A stretch of DNA of 64,000 nt from Dechloromonas hortensis (GCF_009469765.1 NZ_SSSQ01000006.1:173264-237263), one strand, 5' to 3'; counted from the stretch's first letter, positions 15,990 through 28,847 are shown. A program made the numbers and translations. Notes: generated by a model not told the origin, from the sequence alone.

Positions 15990-18900
15990 GTGAGCAGGTC
16001 GCTGAGGGATATTTTCGCGAAAGGGCCCCTTGAATTGAGCGCAGTCAGCAAGCTCTCCGAGTATTTTCGGCAGTTGCCGGCGCGACTGCGCGGCAACGAT
16101 GTGGCGCGCCGCTCGGTGAGTGAGGAGGCGCCCCTGCGCGCCGAGTTGTATAGCGCCGACCAGATGGCGCAACATGGCAAGTCGCTCGCCGCGTCGCACC
16201 GCCTGGCTGCAGGGCGTGCCCCCGATTTATTGCTGGCCCGGCTGGCCGCCAACGAGAGCGTGCTGGTCGGGGTCTGCAAACTGTTGACCTCGGGTGTTGC
16301 CGATAACCGCCGGATCACCCCTGCCGGCGAGTGGTTGCTCGACAATTTCTATCTGATCGAAGAACAGATCAGGACGGCCAAGCGCCACTTGCCCAAGGGC
16401 TACAGTCTGGAACTGCCGCGCCTGGCCAGCGGCTTGTCGGCCGGGCGGCCGCGGGTCTACGACATCGCGCTGGAGACCGTCGCCCACGGCGATGGTCGGG
16501 TCGATACCGAAACGCTGATCCGCTTCGTGGCGGCCTACCAATCCGTCACCGACCTCAAGCTGGGGGAACTGTGGGCGATTCCGATCATGCTACGCCTGGC
16601 GGTGATCGAAAATCTCCGCCGCGTCGGGGCGCGGATTGCCCTCGGCTGGGAGGAGCGCAACCTGGCCAACTCCTGGGCCGACCAGATGGTCGAGACGGCT
16701 GATCAGGACCCGAAAAGCCTGATTCTCGTCATCGCCGACATGGCGCGCTCGAATCCGCCGATGAGCAGTGCTTTTGTCGCCGAATTGGCCCGCCGGCTGC
16801 AGGGCAGGGGGCCGGCGCTGGCATTGCCGCTGACCTGGGTCGAGCAACGACTGGCCGAGTCGGGCCTGAGCATCGCCCAGTTGGTTCAGTTGGAAAACCA
16901 GCTACAGGCGGCCGATCAGGTTTCGATCAGCAACAGCATCGGCAGCCTGCGGGTGCTCGGAGCGATGGATTGGCAGGAATTCGTCGAGACGCTCAGCGTC
17001 GTCGAGCAAAGTCTGCTGGCCGACCCGGCAGGCGTCTATGGCAGCATGGATTTCGCCAGCCGTGATCGCTATCGCCATGCAACCGAGGAAATTGCCCGGC
17101 ATGGCCGCCTGAGCGAGGGCGAGGTTGCCCGCCTGGCCGTCGAACTGACCCGCACCGCCGTTATGGCGGAGGACGGGAGCGGTGCCGGCGGGCGGGCCGG
17201 GCATGTCGGCTTTCATCTGATCGACAAGGGCTTGCCGAAACTCGAAGCACTGGCCGAGGTCAAGCTCTCGGTCGGCCGGCGCCTGCGCCGGGTGGCGGCC
17301 CGCTGCCCCTTGCTCCTCTATCTCGGTGCCATTGCCTTGATCGCGCTGCTCATTACCGGCAGCCTGCTCGCACTCACCACGCCGAGCGGACTCTCGGGAT
17401 GGCTGCTCGGGCTGCTCGGCCTGGGCTTGCTGTTGGCCGGTAGCCAGTTGGCCCTGGCGCTGGTGAACTGGCTCGCCACCTTGCTGGTAACGGCGCATCC
17501 GCTGCCGAGAATGGATTTTTCCCACGGTATTCCGCGCGCCGCGCGAACCCTGGTCGTAGTGCCGACCATGCTGACCAGCGAGGGCGGGGTGGAGGATCTG
17601 GTCGAGGCGCTGGAAGTCAGGTTTCTGGCCAATCGGGATCAAAATCTGCTGTTCGGCCTGCTGACTGATTTTTGCGATGCCAAGCAGGAAACGCTGGCCG
17701 AGGATGCGGCGCTGGTCGGGCTGGCCCGGCTGCGGATCGAAGAACTGAATGCGAAGTACGATGGAGCAGGGGAGTCGCATCAGCCGGGGATTTTCTTCCT
17801 CTTTCATCGGCCGCGCCTGTGGAATCCGCAGGAAGGCGTCTGGATGGGCTACGAGCGCAAGCGCGGCAAGCTGGCCGACCTGAACGCGCTGTTGCGCGGC
17901 AATCCGGCCGGCTTTTCGGACATTGTCGGGGAGATGGCGGCCCTCGACAGCGTGCAATACGTCATCACGCTGGACACCGATACGCAATTGCCGCGTGATG
18001 CGGCCCGCCAACTGGTCGGCGCGATTGCCCATCCGTTGAATCGGCCGTACTACGATGCGGCCAGGCAGCGCGTCACCGAGGGCTACGGGATCCTGCAGCC
18101 GCGCGTCGCGGTCAGCCTGCCTGGCACCAACCGCTCGCTCTATGCCCGGCTCTATGGCGGCGAGCCGGGTATCGACCCCTACACCCGCGTCGTTTCCGAT
18201 GTCTATCAGGATGTCTTCGGCGAAGGTTCCTTCATCGGCAAGGGCATCTACGATGTCGATGCCTTCGAGCTGGCCCTCGGCGGGCGCTTTCCTGAGAATC
18301 GCATCCTCAGCCACGATCTGCTCGAAGGCTGTTACGCCCGGGCCGGGCTGCTGAGCGATGTCCAGCTTTTCGAAGACTATCCGGCCCGTTACAGCGCGGA
18401 TGTCAGCCGCCGCTACCGCTGGATTCGCGGCGACTGGCAACTGGCCGGCTGGCTGCGCCGGCGGGTGCCCTGCGCCTGTGCCGGCGAGCCGGTGCATCGG
18501 CAGCGTAACCCGCTGTCGGCCCTGTCGCAGTGGAAACTGGTCGATAACCTGCGGCGCAGCCTGGTCCCAGCCGCGTTGATGCTGGTCCTGGTGCTGGGCT
18601 GGCTGGTTTTGCCCTCTTTTGGCCTGTTTACCGCAGCAATCGTCGGCATGCTGCTGCTGCCTACCCTTTGTTCCTGCGCCTTCGAACTGCTGCGCAAACC
18701 GGACGAAGTCCTGTTTCGGCAGCATCTGGCGGCGGTCGCCGGTTCTGTCTTCAGGCATTTCAAACAGCTGGCCTTTGACCTGGCTTGCCTGCCATACACG
18801 GCGTATTTCAGTCTCGATGCGATCAGCCGCACCCTGTGGCGCGTACTGGTCAGCGGCAAACCGATGCTGGAATGGAATCCGTCGAGCGAGGTCGATCGCG

Positions 18901-21900
18901 AACTGGCTAGACGCGACCGCAGCGGCCTCCCGGCGACCATACGAACAATGTGGGTTGGCCCATTAACCGCGACCGCGCTTGGCCTCAATCTCGCCTTGCT
19001 GGTGCCGCAAGCCTTGCCGGTTGCAGGTGCGCTGCTCGCGCTCTGGTTCATCTCGCCCGGCATCGCCTGGTGGCTCAGCCGGCCGCTCGTCCGTCCGCCG
19101 GCGATCCTCAGCCGCGAACAGCTTTTCTTCCTGCGCAAGCTGTCGCGCCGGACCTGGGCCTTCTTCGATAACTTTGTCGGCCCGGAAGACCATTGGCTGC
19201 CACCGGACAATTTCCAGGAATATCGTATTGCCTCGGTCGCCCATCGCACCTCGCCGACCAACATGGGCATGGCGTTGCTGGCGAATCTCGCCGCTTACGA
19301 CTTCGGTTACCTGACAGCCGCCCGGCTGCTCGAGCGAACGGCGCAAACCTTGAACAGCATGGCCGGCCTGGCCCAGCATCGCGGCCACTTTTACAACTGG
19401 TACGACACGCAGACCCTGCAGCCGCTGACGCCGCTCTATGTCTCGACGGTGGATAGCGGCAACCTGGCCGGCCATTTGCTGACCTTGCGGGCGGGCCTGC
19501 AGGCCCTGGTCGATGAGCGGATCTTCTTGCCCCGGCTGTACGAGGGCTTGCGCGACACGCTCGGTGTGCTGGCCGAAGCCGCCGAAGCAAGCACCCGGGG
19601 CAGCCTGGCGGCCTTCGGCAAACTGCTCGATGTGGCGACTGCGGCGCCGTCCGACAGCATTAGCGCGACCCGTTTGACGCTGCAGCATCTGGCGAGCGGC
19701 GCCGCCGATCTGATGGTGCAAGTCGCCAGCAGTCTCCATGCCCGGGAGCCGACCCTGCCGGCCAGCGAAGCGAACGACTGGGCGCAGGCGCTCGCCGCGC
19801 AGGTCGACGCGGCGCTGGCCGACCTCGACCTGCTGAGTACCGAAGTCGCTGGCGATGCCATGCCGACCCTGCGCCAGCGGGCTCGCGACGGCTGCCCGGC
19901 GGCGACCGCCCGGCTGGCGTTGATAGACGCCCAGGTCCGGCAAATCAGCCAACTGGCGGAGATGGAGTACGACTTTCTGTTCGACAAGTCGCGCCATCTG
20001 CTGACCATCGGTTACAACGTCGCCGAGCATCGCACCGACACCAGCTATTACGACCTGCTGGCCTCCGAGGCGCGCCTGTGCAGCTTCGTCGCCATTGCCC
20101 AGGGACAGTTGCCGCAGGAAAGCTGGTTCTCGCTCGGCCGTCTGCTGACCGGTACAGGCGGCGAGCCGGCCCTGCTGTCCTGGAGCGGCTCGATGTTCGA
20201 GTACCTGATGCCGCTGTTGATCATGCCGACCTACGACAACACCTTGCTCGACCAGACCTGCAAGGCAGCGGTCGCCCGGCAGATCGAGTACGGCGCCCAG
20301 TGCGGTGTCCCCTGGGGGATTTCGGAGTCGGGCTACAACACGGTCGATGGCCATCTCAACTACCAGTACCGTGCTTTCGGCGTGCCGGGCCTCGGCCTCA
20401 AGCGCGGCCTGGCCGACGATCTGGTGATCGCGCCCTATGCCTCGACGATGGCGCTGATGGTCGCCCCGGAGGCGGCCTGCCAGAACCTGCAACGCCTGGC
20501 CGAGGAAGGAGCGCTCGGCAAGTTCGGCTTTTTCGAGGCGATCGACTACACCCCGGCCCGCCAGCGCCGCGGTCAGGCCAAGGTCGTCGTGCGCTCCTTC
20601 ATGGCCCACCATCAGGGCATGAGCCTGCTGGCGCTCGCCTACCTATTGCTCGACCGCCCGATGCAGCGCCGTTTCGAAGCGGAGCGCCTGTTCCAGGCGG
20701 TGATGCTGCTGCTCCAGGAGCGGATCCCCAAGGTGACTTCCTTGTTCGCCCATACCGCCCAGCTTTCCGAAGTGCGCTCGACCTCGCTCGCCGCCGAGAT
20801 GCCGATCCGCGTGTTTACGACGCCCAATACGCCGATTCCCGAGGTGCAACTGCTGTCGAACGGGCGTTACCACGTGATGGTGACCAATGCGGGCGGCGGC
20901 TACAGTCGCTGGAACGATCTGGCCGTCACCCGCTGGCGCGAGGACGGGACCTGCGACAACCGCGGCAGCTTCTGCTATATCCGCGACCTGGCCAGCCTGA
21001 GCTTCTGGTCGAATGCCCACCAGCCGGCGCTGAAACGCGCGGCAAGCTATGAGGCGATATTCTCCGAAGGGCGGGCAGAGTTTCGCCGGCACGACACGCT
21101 GGGTAGCGCCGATGTTGCTTTCGAGACCTATACCGAAATCGTCGTTTCGCCGGAAGACGACATCGAACTGCGCCGCATCCGCATTACCAATCGCTCCCGC
21201 CAGCGCCGCGAAATCGACGTCACCAGTTACGCCGAGGTGGTGATTGCGCCGCCGGCTTCCGACGACCTGCATCCGGCCTTCAGCAACCTCTTCGTGCAGA
21301 CCGAGATCCTTCGCGACCGGCACGCCATCCTTTGTTCGCGCCGACCGCGTTCGCCCGGTGAGCGCCAGCCGTGGATGCTGCACCTGATGGCGGTGCACGG
21401 CGCGGACATTGGCCAGGTTTCCTACGAAACCGATCGCCTGCATTTTGTCGGCCGCACCCGCAGCACGGCCGATCCGCTGGCCATGAGCGAGGCGGGCGGG
21501 CTGTCGGGGGCCGATGGCTCGGTGCTCGATCCGATCGTCGCCATCCGTTACGCGCTGACCCTGGCGCCTGAGCAGTCGGTGACCGTCGACATGGTCTCGG
21601 GCATTGCCGAGAGCCGCGACCAGGCGCTGAGCCTGATTGAAAAATACCAGGACCGCCATCTCGCCGACCGTGTCTTCGACCTGACCTGGACGCACAGTCA
21701 GGTGGTACTGCGCCAGCTCAATGCCAGCGAGGCGGATGCCCAGCTTTATGCCCGGCTGGCCAGTTCGGTCATTCATGCCAACGCCTCGTTGCGTGCCGAG
21801 GCGGGCGTGCTGCTCAGGAATCGCCGCGGCCAGTCCGGGCTGTGGGGCTATGCCATTTCCGGCGATCTGCCGATCGTGCTGCTGCAGATCGGCGACGCGG

Positions 21901-24686
21901 CCAATATCGACCTGGTCCGCCAGTTGGTGCAGGCGCATGCCTACTGGCGCCTGAAAGGGCTGGCCGTCGACCTGGTGATCTGGAATGAGGACCATGCTGG
22001 TTACCGGCAGCGCTTGCAGGAACAGATCATGGGAATGATCGCCTCGGGCATCGAGGCCAGCATCATCGACCGGCCGGGTGGCATCTTTGTTCGGCTGGCC
22101 GAACAGATTTCGAGCGAGGATCGCATTTTGCTGCAGTCGGTGGCGCGCATCGTCATCAACGACTGCCGGGGCCGGCTGGCCGAACAACTGGAGCAGCGCG
22201 GCCTGCCCGAAGCGCGCGTGCCGCTCCTCGAAGCCAGCCGCCGCTACCGTCCGGAAGTGCCGCCGGTCTCGACGCCGCCCCATCGCGACCTGCAATTCTT
22301 CAACGGGCTGGGCGGCTTTGCTCCGGATGGCCGAGAATACGTCATCGAACTCGCTCCCGGCCAGACGACCCCGGCCCCCTGGTGCAATGTGCTGGCCAAT
22401 CCGCATTTCGGAACGGTTGTTTCGGAAAGCGGCGTCGCCTACACCTGGAGCGAAAACGCCCACGAGTTCCGGCTGACACCGTGGCATAACGACCCGGTCA
22501 GCGATCAGGGCGGCGAAGCGATCTACCTGCGCGACGAGGAATCGGGATACTTCTGGTCGCCAACCCCGTTGCCGGCCCGGGCCGGGGAGTCCTACCTGAT
22601 CCGGCACGGCTTCGGCTACAGCGTCTTCGAAACCCGCGCCGCCGGCATCCGGACCGAGCTGTGGATTTACGTGGCGATCGATGCCGCCGTCAAGTTTTCG
22701 GTGCTGAAGGTATTCAATGAGTCGGGCCGCGCCAGATCGCTGACGGCTACCGCTTACGTCGAGTGGGTGCTGGGCGACCTGCCGGCCAAGTCGGCCATGC
22801 ATATCGCCACCGAACAGATCTCAGGCACCGGCACGCTCTACGCTCGCAATCCCTACAGCACGGAATTCGCCGAGCGCGTTGCCTTTTTCGACGTCGACGA
22901 CCCCCGCCGCAGCGTGACCGGCGACCGCGTCGAGTTTATCGGGCGCAACGGCAGCTTGTTAAATCCGGCGGCAATGATGCGGGCCAAGCTTTCCGGACGA
23001 GTAGGCGTTGGGCTCGATCCCTGTGCGGCCATGCAGCTCAGTTTTGAACTGGCCGACGGCCAGGAGCGGGAAATGGTCTTTCGCCTCGGCGTCGGGCGCA
23101 ACACCGACGATGCCAGCCAGCTCGTCCAGCGTTTCCGCGGCGTCATGGCTGCCCGCGGGGCGCTCGAATCGGTGCGCCAGCACTGGCAGCGCACGCTCGG
23201 CGCGGTGCAGGTCGAAACGACCGATCCGGCGATCAACGTGATGGCCAATGGCTGGCTGCTCTATCAAACCCTGGCCTGCCGCATCTGGGCGCGCAGCGGT
23301 TATTACCAGTCGGGCGGCGCCTTCGGTTTTCGCGATCAGTTGCAGGACGTCATGGCCCTGGTACACGCAGAGCCCGGGCTGGTCCGCCGCCATCTGCTGC
23401 TCTGTGCCAGCCGCCAGTTTCAGGAAGGCGATGTGCAGCACTGGTGGCATCCGCCGTCCGGCCGGGGCGTGCGCACCCATTGTTCCGACGATTTCCTCTG
23501 GCTGCCGCTGGCGGTATGCCGCTACCTGACGATCAGCGGCGATCATGGCGTGCTCGAAGAAAGCCTGCCTTTCCTCGAAGGCCGCCCGGTTAACCCGGAG
23601 GACGACTCCTATTACGATCTGCCGATCCGTTCTCTCGAGGTCGCCAGCCTGTACGAGCATTGCGTCCGGGCCATCCGCCACGGTCTGCGATTTGGCGCGC
23701 ACGGCTTGCCGCTGATCGGCTCCGGCGACTGGAACGACGGCATGAACCGGGTCGGCGTGCTGGGCAAGGGGGAGAGCGTCTGGCTCGGCTTCTTCCTCTG
23801 CGAAGTGCTCCGGCGCTTCACCGAAGTGGCTGTGGCGCATGGCGACCCGGACTTTGCCGAACTGTGCCGGGGCGAAGGTGCCCGCCTGCGCCTGAGCATC
23901 GAGACCCATGGCTGGGATGGCGAATGGTACCGCCGGGCCTACTTCGACGATGGCACGCCGCTCGGTTCGCGGGCCAATGCCGAATGCCGGATCGATTCCA
24001 TTTCGCAGAGCTGGTCCGTGCTCTCCGGTGCCGGCAATCCGGAACGCTCGCACCTGGCCATGCGGGCGCTCGACCAGCATCTGGTTCGCCGTCGGGATGG
24101 CCTGGTGCAACTGCTCGAGCCGCCGTTCAGCAAGTCGCAGCTGGATCCCGGCTATATCCGCGGCTATGTGCCCGGAGTCCGGGAAAACGGCGGGCAATAC
24201 ACGCATGGCGCGATCTGGGCAGCCATGGCGTTCGCCGAACAGGGCGACAGCGCGCGGACCTGGGAACTGCTGTCGATGATCAACCCGGTCAATCACGCGC
24301 TGACAGCGGCGGCGGTGGCGACCTACAAGGTCGAGCCCTATGTCGTCACGGCCGACGTCTATGCCGTCAATCCGCACATCGGCCGGGGCGGCTGGAGCTG
24401 GTATACCGGCTCGGCCGGCTGGCTGTATCGCCTGATCGTCGAATCGCTGCTCGGCCTGCAGCGCCAGGGCGATAGCCTGCTGTTCACGCCTTGCCTGCCG
24501 GCCGAGTGGCCGAGATGCAGTATTCGCTACCGCTATCGGGCGACGGAATACCGCATAGACCTTGTGCCTGGCCAGACCGGCATCACCAGCATCATGCTCG
24601 ATGGCCAGTTGCTACCGGGGAACGCCGTGCCGCTGGTTGATGACCAACAAGCCCACCGCGTTGAAGTCAGGATCAAGGCCGCCTGA
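15990..24686 (+). CDS. ndvB: cyclic beta-1,2-glucan synthase (GT84-GH94)
   Basis: A giant 2,898-residue inner-membrane protein that starts on a protein residue, polymerises glucose from UDP-glucose into beta-1,2-glucan and cyclises it; the product is a periplasmic osmolyte. Membrane segments lie near 439-500, 857-900 and 988-1028. The GT84 part between them has the DxD-like [13 protein letters not shown] near 661 and [12 protein letters not shown] near 810. The C-terminal half carries glycobiarase-type and GH94 phosphorylase domains, the latter with [13 protein letters not shown] near 2580 for chain-length control. Length matches the Rhizobium/Brucella family. The start is a GTG; no better ATG is close. 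The gene may be a single-gene unit downstream of the BON lipoprotein. Confidence 0.95.
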   Translation: MSRSLRDIFAKGPLELSAVSKLSEYFRQLPARLRGNDVARRSVSEEAPLRAELYSADQMAQHGKSLAASHRLAAGRAPDLLLARLAANESVLVGVCKLLTSGVADNRRITPAGEWLLDNFYLIEEQIRTAKRHLPKGYSLELPRLASGLSAGRPRVYDIALETVAHGDGRVDTETLIRFVAAYQSVTDLKLGELWAIPIMLRLAVIENLRRVGARIALGWEERNLANSWADQMVETADQDPKSLILVIADMARSNPPMSSAFVAELARRLQGRGPALALPLTWVEQRLAESGLSIAQLVQLENQLQAADQVSISNSIGSLRVLGAMDWQEFVETLSVVEQSLLADPAGVYGSMDFASRDRYRHATEEIARHGRLSEGEVARLAVELTRTAVMAEDGSGAGGRAGHVGFHLIDKGLPKLEALAEVKLSVGRRLRRVAARCPLLLYLGAIALIALLITGSLLALTTPSGLSGWLLGLLGLGLLLAGSQLALALVNWLATLLVTAHPLPRMDFSHGIPRAARTLVVVPTMLTSEGGVEDLVEALEVRFLANRDQNLLFGLLTDFCDAKQETLAEDAALVGLARLRIEELNAKYDGAGESHQPGIFFLFHRPRLWNPQEGVWMGYERKRGKLADLNALLRGNPAGFSDIVGEMAALDSVQYVITLDTDTQLPRDAARQLVGAIAHPLNRPYYDAARQRVTEGYGILQPRVAVSLPGTNRSLYARLYGGEPGIDPYTRVVSDVYQDVFGEGSFIGKGIYDVDAFELALGGRFPENRILSHDLLEGCYARAGLLSDVQLFEDYPARYSADVSRRYRWIRGDWQLAGWLRRRVPCACAGEPVHRQRNPLSALSQWKLVDNLRRSLVPAALMLVLVLGWLVLPSFGLFTAAIVGMLLLPTLCSCAFELLRKPDEVLFRQHLAAVAGSVFRHFKQLAFDLACLPYTAYFSLDAISRTLWRVLVSGKPMLEWNPSSEVDRELARRDRSGLPATIRTMWVGPLTATALGLNLALLVPQALPVAGALLALWFISPGIAWWLSRPLVRPPAILSREQLFFLRKLSRRTWAFFDNFVGPEDHWLPPDNFQEYRIASVAHRTSPTNMGMALLANLAAYDFGYLTAARLLERTAQTLNSMAGLAQHRGHFYNWYDTQTLQPLTPLYVSTVDSGNLAGHLLTLRAGLQALVDERIFLPRLYEGLRDTLGVLAEAAEASTRGSLAAFGKLLDVATAAPSDSISATRLTLQHLASGAADLMVQVASSLHAREPTLPASEANDWAQALAAQVDAALADLDLLSTEVAGDAMPTLRQRARDGCPAATARLALIDAQVRQISQLAEMEYDFLFDKSRHLLTIGYNVAEHRTDTSYYDLLASEARLCSFVAIAQGQLPQESWFSLGRLLTGTGGEPALLSWSGSMFEYLMPLLIMPTYDNTLLDQTCKAAVARQIEYGAQCGVPWGISESGYNTVDGHLNYQYRAFGVPGLGLKRGLADDLVIAPYASTMALMVAPEAACQNLQRLAEEGALGKFGFFEAIDYTPARQRRGQAKVVVRSFMAHHQGMSLLALAYLLLDRPMQRRFEAERLFQAVMLLLQERIPKVTSLFAHTAQLSEVRSTSLAAEMPIRVFTTPNTPIPEVQLLSNGRYHVMVTNAGGGYSRWNDLAVTRWREDGTCDNRGSFCYIRDLASLSFWSNAHQPALKRAASYEAIFSEGRAEFRRHDTLGSADVAFETYTEIVVSPEDDIELRRIRITNRSRQRREIDVTSYAEVVIAPPASDDLHPAFSNLFVQTEILRDRHAILCSRRPRSPGERQPWMLHLMAVHGADIGQVSYETDRLHFVGRTRSTADPLAMSEAGGLSGADGSVLDPIVAIRYALTLAPEQSVTVDMVSGIAESRDQALSLIEKYQDRHLADRVFDLTWTHSQVVLRQLNASEADAQLYARLASSVIHANASLRAEAGVLLRNRRGQSGLWGYAISGDLPIVLLQIGDAANIDLVRQLVQAHAYWRLKGLAVDLVIWNEDHAGYRQRLQEQIMGMIASGIEASIIDRPGGIFVRLAEQISSEDRILLQSVARIVINDCRGRLAEQLEQRGLPEARVPLLEASRRYRPEVPPVSTPPHRDLQFFNGLGGFAPDGREYVIELAPGQTTPAPWCNVLANPHFGTVVSESGVAYTWSENAHEFRLTPWHNDPVSDQGGEAIYLRDEESGYFWSPTPLPARAGESYLIRHGFGYSVFETRAAGIRTELWIYVAIDAAVKFSVLKVFNESGRARSLTATAYVEWVLGDLPAKSAMHIATEQISGTGTLYARNPYSTEFAERVAFFDVDDPRRSVTGDRVEFIGRNGSLLNPAAMMRAKLSGRVGVGLDPCAAMQLSFELADGQEREMVFRLGVGRNTDDASQLVQRFRGVMAARGALESVRQHWQRTLGAVQVETTDPAINVMANGWLLYQTLACRIWARSGYYQSGGAFGFRDQLQDVMALVHAEPGLVRRHLLLCASRQFQEGDVQHWWHPPSGRGVRTHCSDDFLWLPLAVCRYLTISGDHGVLEESLPFLEGRPVNPEDDSYYDLPIRSLEVASLYEHCVRAIRHGLRFGAHGLPLIGSGDWNDGMNRVGVLGKGESVWLGFFLCEVLRRFTEVAVAHGDPDFAELCRGEGARLRLSIETHGWDGEWYRRAYFDDGTPLGSRANAECRIDSISQSWSVLSGAGNPERSHLAMRALDQHLVRRRDGLVQLLEPPFSKSQLDPGYIRGYVPGVRENGGQYTHGAIWAAMAFAEQGDSARTWELLSMINPVNHALTAAAVATYKVEPYVVTADVYAVNPHIGRGGWSWYTGSAGWLYRLIVESLLGLQRQGDSLLFTPCLPAEWPRCSIRYRYRATEYRIDLVPGQTGITSIMLDGQLLPGNAVPLVDDQQAHRVEVRIKAA

Positions 24687-24835
24687 AGGGCTGGCCGCCA
24701 TGCCGGTGCCTGGTTTTTGGCCTTTTTGCGCGGTCTACCGCAGCAATCGTCTTGGCGGGGCCAGCCGGTAACAACTTTCAGGCTGGCCGGAATTATGTTC
24801 AGATTCTCGCCATTCAACTCTGGAGTCTGACGACG

Positions 24836-25366
24836 ATGGCCGCAAGAAACATCCTGCGCATGGGCGAACCGCTGCTTTTTCAACCCGCCGAGCCAGTGAC
24901 GGAATTTGGCTCGGCCAGCCTGCAGGCGCTGATCGAGGACATGTTCGACACCATGCGCGCGGCGGGCGGCGTCGGCTTGGCCGCGCCCCAGATCGGGGTC
25001 GGCCTGCAGGTGGTGATCTTTGGTTTTGAGGAAAGCGAGCGCTATCCGGATGCCGAAGCGGTGCCGATGACCATCCTGATCAACCCGATGATCACGCCGA
25101 TCGGCAACGAAGAAGCGACGGACTGGGAAGGCTGCCTTTCCGTTCCCGGCCTGCGCGGCCAGGTGCCGAGGCCGGCGCGGGTCCGTTATCAGGGTTTTGA
25201 CCCGGCGGGGCAGCCGATCGACCGGACGGTCGACGGTTTTCACGCCCGTGTCGTGCAGCATGAATGCGACCACCTGATCGGTCGGCTGTACCCGTCGCGA
25301 ATTCGCGACTTCACCCATTTCGGTTTTACCGATGTGCTTTTCCCGGGCCTTGAGCGGTCGGAATAA
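24836..25366 (+). CDS. def: peptide deformylase
   Basis: Removes the formyl group from the N-terminal formyl-methionine of new proteins. All three metal-site motifs are present: [10 protein letters not shown] (about residue 45), [11 protein letters not shown] (Cys ligand, about 100) and [12 protein letters not shown] (two His ligands and catalytic Glu, about 143). 176 residues is normal. The start at [13 protein letters not shown] is used because GGAG lies about ten bases before it and the fold begins here; the upstream opening has no homology. It is convergent with alanine dehydrogenase, 21 bases between stops. It is not next to fmt, so it is probably an additional deformylase. Confidence 0.95.
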   Translation: MAARNILRMGEPLLFQPAEPVTEFGSASLQALIEDMFDTMRAAGGVGLAAPQIGVGLQVVIFGFEESERYPDAEAVPMTILINPMITPIGNEEATDWEGCLSVPGLRGQVPRPARVRYQGFDPAGQPIDRTVDGFHARVVQHECDHLIGRLYPSRIRDFTHFGFTDVLFPGLERSE

Positions 25367-25387
25367 GGCGCTGTCGTCGTTCGCCGC

Positions 25388-26509
25388 TCAGGGCAGCCCG
25401 ATCAGTTGTACGGGGTCGGTCCAGGGCAGATCAAGGGCCGTCGCCACCGCCTGACAGGTCAGCAGGCCGGCCTGGGTATTGAGGCCGTTGCGCAGTTGCG
25501 GGTCGTCCTGCACGGCCTGGCGCCAACCCTTGCCGGCCAGGGCGAGGACGAAGGGCAGGGTGGCGTTGTTGAGGGCAAAGGTCGAAGTGCGGGCGACGGC
25601 GCCCGGCATGTTGGCGACGCAGTAATGCACGATGCCGTCGACGACATAGGTCGGATCGGTATGCGTCGTCGGCCGGCTGGTTTCAAAGCAGCCGCCCTGG
25701 TCGATGGCGACGTCGACCAACACGCTGCCCGGCCGCAACTGGGCGAGATCCTGGCGGCCCAGCAAGTGCGGCGTGGCGGCACCGGGGACCAGCACGGCGC
25801 CAATCACCAGGTCGGCGTCGAAGGCACTGGCTTCGATATTCTGGCGATTGGCGTAGAGCGTCCGAATCCGGTTGCCGAACTGGCTGTCCAGCCAGCGCAG
25901 GCGGTCGAGCGAGCGGTCGATGACGGTGACCTCGGCGCCTAGGCCGACCGCCATCAGCGCCGCGTTATAGCCGACGACGCCGCCGCCGAGGATGGCAACC
26001 TTGCCCGGCGCAACACCGGGCACGCCACCGAGCAGCACGCCGGCGCCGCCTTTTGATTTCTCCAGATGGGCGGCACCTGCCTGCACCGCCATGCGGCCGG
26101 CCACTTCGCTCATCGGTGCCAGCAGCGGCAGGCCGCCGTGGGCGTCGGTGACGGTTTCATAGGCGATGGCGGTGACGCCGGCGGCGAGCAGGGCCTCGGT
26201 CTGCGGACGATCCGGCGCCAGGTGCAGGTAGGTGAACAGCACCTGGTCGGGGCGCAGGCGGCGGCATTCTTCGGCTTGCGGTTCCTTGACCTTGACGATC
26301 AGTTCGGCTTGCGCGAAGACCTCGTCGGCCGTATCGAGCAGTGTGGCGCCGGCCGCCCGGTACTGTTCGTCGGTCAGGCCGATCACCGTGCCGGCGGCGC
26401 GCTCGACGAAAACCTCGTGACCATGCGCCACCGCTTCGCGCACCGAGGCCGGCGTCAGGCCGACGCGGTATTCGTGATTCTTGATTTCCTTGGGAACGCC
26501 GATACGCAT
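25388..26509 (-). CDS. ald: alanine dehydrogenase
   Basis: Catalyses the reversible oxidative deamination of L-alanine to pyruvate and ammonia with NAD+. 373 residues with the family N-terminus [20 protein letters not shown] (substrate Arg and Lys) and KVKEPQ (catalytic Lys region). The Rossmann block is [20 protein letters not shown], followed by [18 protein letters not shown] and [30 protein letters not shown] precedes the ATG. No regulator of the AldR type is next to it, so it probably stands alone. The enzyme links pyruvate, nitrogen and redox under low oxygen. Confidence 0.96.
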   Translation of the reverse strand: MRIGVPKEIKNHEYRVGLTPASVREAVAHGHEVFVERAAGTVIGLTDEQYRAAGATLLDTADEVFAQAELIVKVKEPQAEECRRLRPDQVLFTYLHLAPDRPQTEALLAAGVTAIAYETVTDAHGGLPLLAPMSEVAGRMAVQAGAAHLEKSKGGAGVLLGGVPGVAPGKVAILGGGVVGYNAALMAVGLGAEVTVIDRSLDRLRWLDSQFGNRIRTLYANRQNIEASAFDADLVIGAVLVPGAATPHLLGRQDLAQLRPGSVLVDVAIDQGGCFETSRPTTHTDPTYVVDGIVHYCVANMPGAVARTSTFALNNATLPFVLALAGKGWRQAVQDDPQLRNGLNTQAGLLTCQAVATALDLPWTDPVQLIGLP

Positions 26510-26607
26510 GCTGTCTCCTTGACGGGGGATGGCGATTGAATCGTCTGTACGATCAGTTTGGCAGATACGCTCGCCGACTCATAGTCCTGGCGGCGAGGAA
26601 GACTCGA

Positions 26608-26790
26608 TCACGAGAGGTAGTCGGCCGGAACCAGCGGCGCGCCCCGGCGCAAGGCCTGGCGCAGCAGGTAACGGGCGTCGCCTGCTGGGATTTCGTCGAG
26701 CCAGCCGGGCAGGGCGCCGAAGCGGTCTTCGTAGCTGGCAAACAGGTCGATGGCAGCCGGGCGAATCGGCAATTCGAGGGTCAGTACCAT
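26608..26790 (-). CDS. hypothetical protein, 60 residues
   Basis: Unrecognised small soluble protein. It opens at an ATG preceded by AAGGAG with an eight-base spacer, which is the main support. The sequence is MVLTLELPIRPAAIDLFASY followed by an acidic/aromatic middle (EDRFGALPGWLDEIPAGD) and a basic helix ending in APLVPADYLS. No signal peptide, membrane helix or Cys is seen. It lies about 100 bases in front of alanine dehydrogenase on the same strand, so the two could be co-transcribed. Confidence 0.55.
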   Translation of the reverse strand: MVLTLELPIRPAAIDLFASYEDRFGALPGWLDEIPAGDARYLLRQALRRGAPLVPADYLS

Positions 26791-27053
26791 TTTGCAACTC
26801 CTTGCTCCCCGGTGTATCCGGCGAGGCCGGCTCCCGGGGAGGGTGGAGCGAGCGACGCTTTAGCCAGTATTTGTCATCCGCCCTGGCAAGTTATCGATTA
26901 AATCCGGCGAAGTGGGGGCATTCTGCCGGGCATTGCTGCGGCCGACAAAGAATTTCAGGTTATTTCGATATGCCAATGTTGGCTGGGGCTTTGGCGGCCT
27001 GTCGACTAGCATGAATGGTGAAGGGGGCCATTTCTGGAGGCTGCCTCCATCGC

Positions 27054-28214
27054 ATGAAACCGCTGACCAAACCCTTGTTTGCGACCGCCTTGGTCGCCCT
27101 GCGCATTCCCATCGTCCTGCTGCTGATTGGGCTGGCCGGGTGTGCCACGCCGGAGCGTATCCCCGAGCCGGCAACGCCGCTTCCGGCGCCGGTCGAAATC
27201 CCTGAAACGACCTGGCTACAGGTCGATAGCGACATCGGCACGGCCGCGTTGGCGGCCGCCAGCCCGGCCCGGCACTTCGCCCGCGTCCGGATGGAGCGTT
27301 GGCGGCAACTGGTCGCCAGCCGGATTGAGGCAGATTTCATCCCCTGGTTTTCCGGTTACTGGACCCAGCAATGGCTGTCGGCCCGGGTCGCCTGGTACAA
27401 GCTGAGCGCCAGCGAGGAGAAGGAGGCGGTCGTCACCCGGCTGGCGACTTATCTGCAGGTGGAGTTCCGCGATCGGGTACTGGCGCCGGTGGCCGGGGAG
27501 ATCAACCCCGACGTGGTCAGAACGGAGGCAACTCAATATTATGTCCAGAGCTTGCGGACGGAACTGCAGCCGATCCCGCTGCTTTACGACATTCCGCCGT
27601 GGCAGTTCGACCAACACCTGAAGGCGATTCTGGCCATCGAACTGGCGCCGCCGGCTGCCCACAATGCCTCCCTCTACCAATTGGTCCATGCCGGGAAACC
27701 CGACAGCCTGCCGGCCTATGCCGCCTTGCTCGAACAGGGTCGCCAGGCGGCAATCGAGGCGGGGGCCGGGCTGTCGACCACGCGGATATCCCCGGTAGCA
27801 AGACGGGTCAGCGAAAAGTTGCTGGAGCGCCTGGCGATCAGTGGCGGAGCGAGTGCCATCTCGGCCCTGGTCGGCGGCATCGCCGGTTCGGTGATATCGC
27901 TTGGCGCAGCCAGCGTTGGCATCATGCTGCACGAAAGTGCACGCGAAACCACCGAGGTGCTGCTCCGCGAAAATCTGGCTGCCGGTGTCGAAGACATCTG
28001 GCACAGCCTGATGGAAGATCCGGTCAGCAGCGTGACGGGCGGTATCGACTATTTGTCCGACCAGATCGAGAAATGCTGCCCGCGTACCTTTGGCCAGCCG
28101 GTTGATCTGCCCGGCATGCTGGAGGAAGTGCCGCTCGCCGATGACCCAGTGCCGCAGCCGGCCGAAGAAAATACAGAAGACAACGAGCCGCACGACTTCA
28201 AGACGGTAGACTAG
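27054..28214 (+). CDS. predicted lipoprotein with a central hydrophobic glycine-rich segment
   Basis: A 386-residue envelope protein of unrecognised function. The signal peptide has a basic start (MKPLTKPL), a hydrophobic core and the lipobox IGLAGC. The mature part begins Pro-rich (IPEPATPLPAPVEIPETTW), then is helical. Around residues 260-300 lies a Gly/Ala-rich hydrophobic stretch (ISALVGGIAGSVISLGAA) that could insert in a membrane. The C-terminus is acidic, with an adjacent Cys pair (KCCPRTFG). Start chosen at the ATG before the signal peptide; an earlier in-frame ATG at 27015 would bury it. The tag gene follows within about 20 bases. Confidence 0.75.
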   Translation: MKPLTKPLFATALVALRIPIVLLLIGLAGCATPERIPEPATPLPAPVEIPETTWLQVDSDIGTAALAAASPARHFARVRMERWRQLVASRIEADFIPWFSGYWTQQWLSARVAWYKLSASEEKEAVVTRLATYLQVEFRDRVLAPVAGEINPDVVRTEATQYYVQSLRTELQPIPLLYDIPPWQFDQHLKAILAIELAPPAAHNASLYQLVHAGKPDSLPAYAALLEQGRQAAIEAGAGLSTTRISPVARRVSEKLLERLAISGGASAISALVGGIAGSVISLGAASVGIMLHESARETTEVLLRENLAAGVEDIWHSLMEDPVSSVTGGIDYLSDQIEKCCPRTFGQPVDLPGMLEEVPLADDPVPQPAEENTEDNEPHDFKTVD

Positions 28215-28233
28215 GGTTTTGCCTGCCGAGTCG

Positions 28234-28809
28234 ATGCCGATGGAACCCTGTCCCTGGTGCACAGGTTTTGACCTGTACCGTAGCTACCACGATAACGAAT
28301 GGGGCGTGCCGTTGCGCGATGACCGTGCCCTGTTCGAACTGTTGATCCTCGAAGGGGCGCAGGCCGGATTGTCCTGGGCGACAGTGCTCAAGAAACGGGA
28401 AAACTACCGGCGGCTATTCGACGGTTTCGAGCCGGCGGTGATTGCCCGCTATGGCGATGACAAAGTGGCGTCCCTGCTGGCCGACCCGGGAATTATCCGC
28501 AATCGCGCCAAGGTCGCCGCGACCATCCAGAATGCCCGCTCCTTGCTGGCGCTGACCGCAGACGGCACGTCGTTCAGCGATTTCCTCTGGCAATTCGTCG
28601 GTGGTAGTCCGCGCCAGAATCAGTGGACGATGCTGGCCGAGGTGCCGGCCAAGACCGCGGCCTCGGACGCCATGAGCAAGGCCCTCGGCCGCGCCGGCTT
28701 CAAGTTCGTCGGCTCGACGATCTGCTATGCCTTCATGCAAGCTGCCGGCATGGTTAACGACCACCTGACGAGCTGTCCGCGCCATGCCGCGGTTGCTGAT
28801 CTTGCCTAG
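28234..28809 (+). CDS. tag: DNA-3-methyladenine glycosylase I
   Basis: Excises 3-methyladenine from alkylated DNA as the first step of base-excision repair. About 191 residues. Seen: the N-terminal CPWCTGF with YHDNEWGVPLRDDRALFELL, the helix-hairpin-helix part LSWATVLKKRENYRRLFDGF, and the C-terminal zinc-site block VNDHLTSCPRH. Tag-type zinc ligands (N-terminal Cys and His, C-terminal His and Cys) can all be placed. Two ATGs, at 28234 and 28240, are close; a TTG at 28219 is also in frame. It follows the lipoprotein gene by about 20 bases and may be co-transcribed. Confidence 0.95.
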   Translation: MPMEPCPWCTGFDLYRSYHDNEWGVPLRDDRALFELLILEGAQAGLSWATVLKKRENYRRLFDGFEPAVIARYGDDKVASLLADPGIIRNRAKVAATIQNARSLLALTADGTSFSDFLWQFVGGSPRQNQWTMLAEVPAKTAASDAMSKALGRAGFKFVGSTICYAFMQAAGMVNDHLTSCPRHAAVADLA

Positions 28810-28847
28810 ACTCGGCCATTTTTCGGGGCAACCGGCCAAAGTTTTAC

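Noticed and set aside
16902..24377. Several 470-720-residue minus-strand frames
   Set aside because: All are antisense to the cyclic glucan synthase gene, whose motifs are clear.
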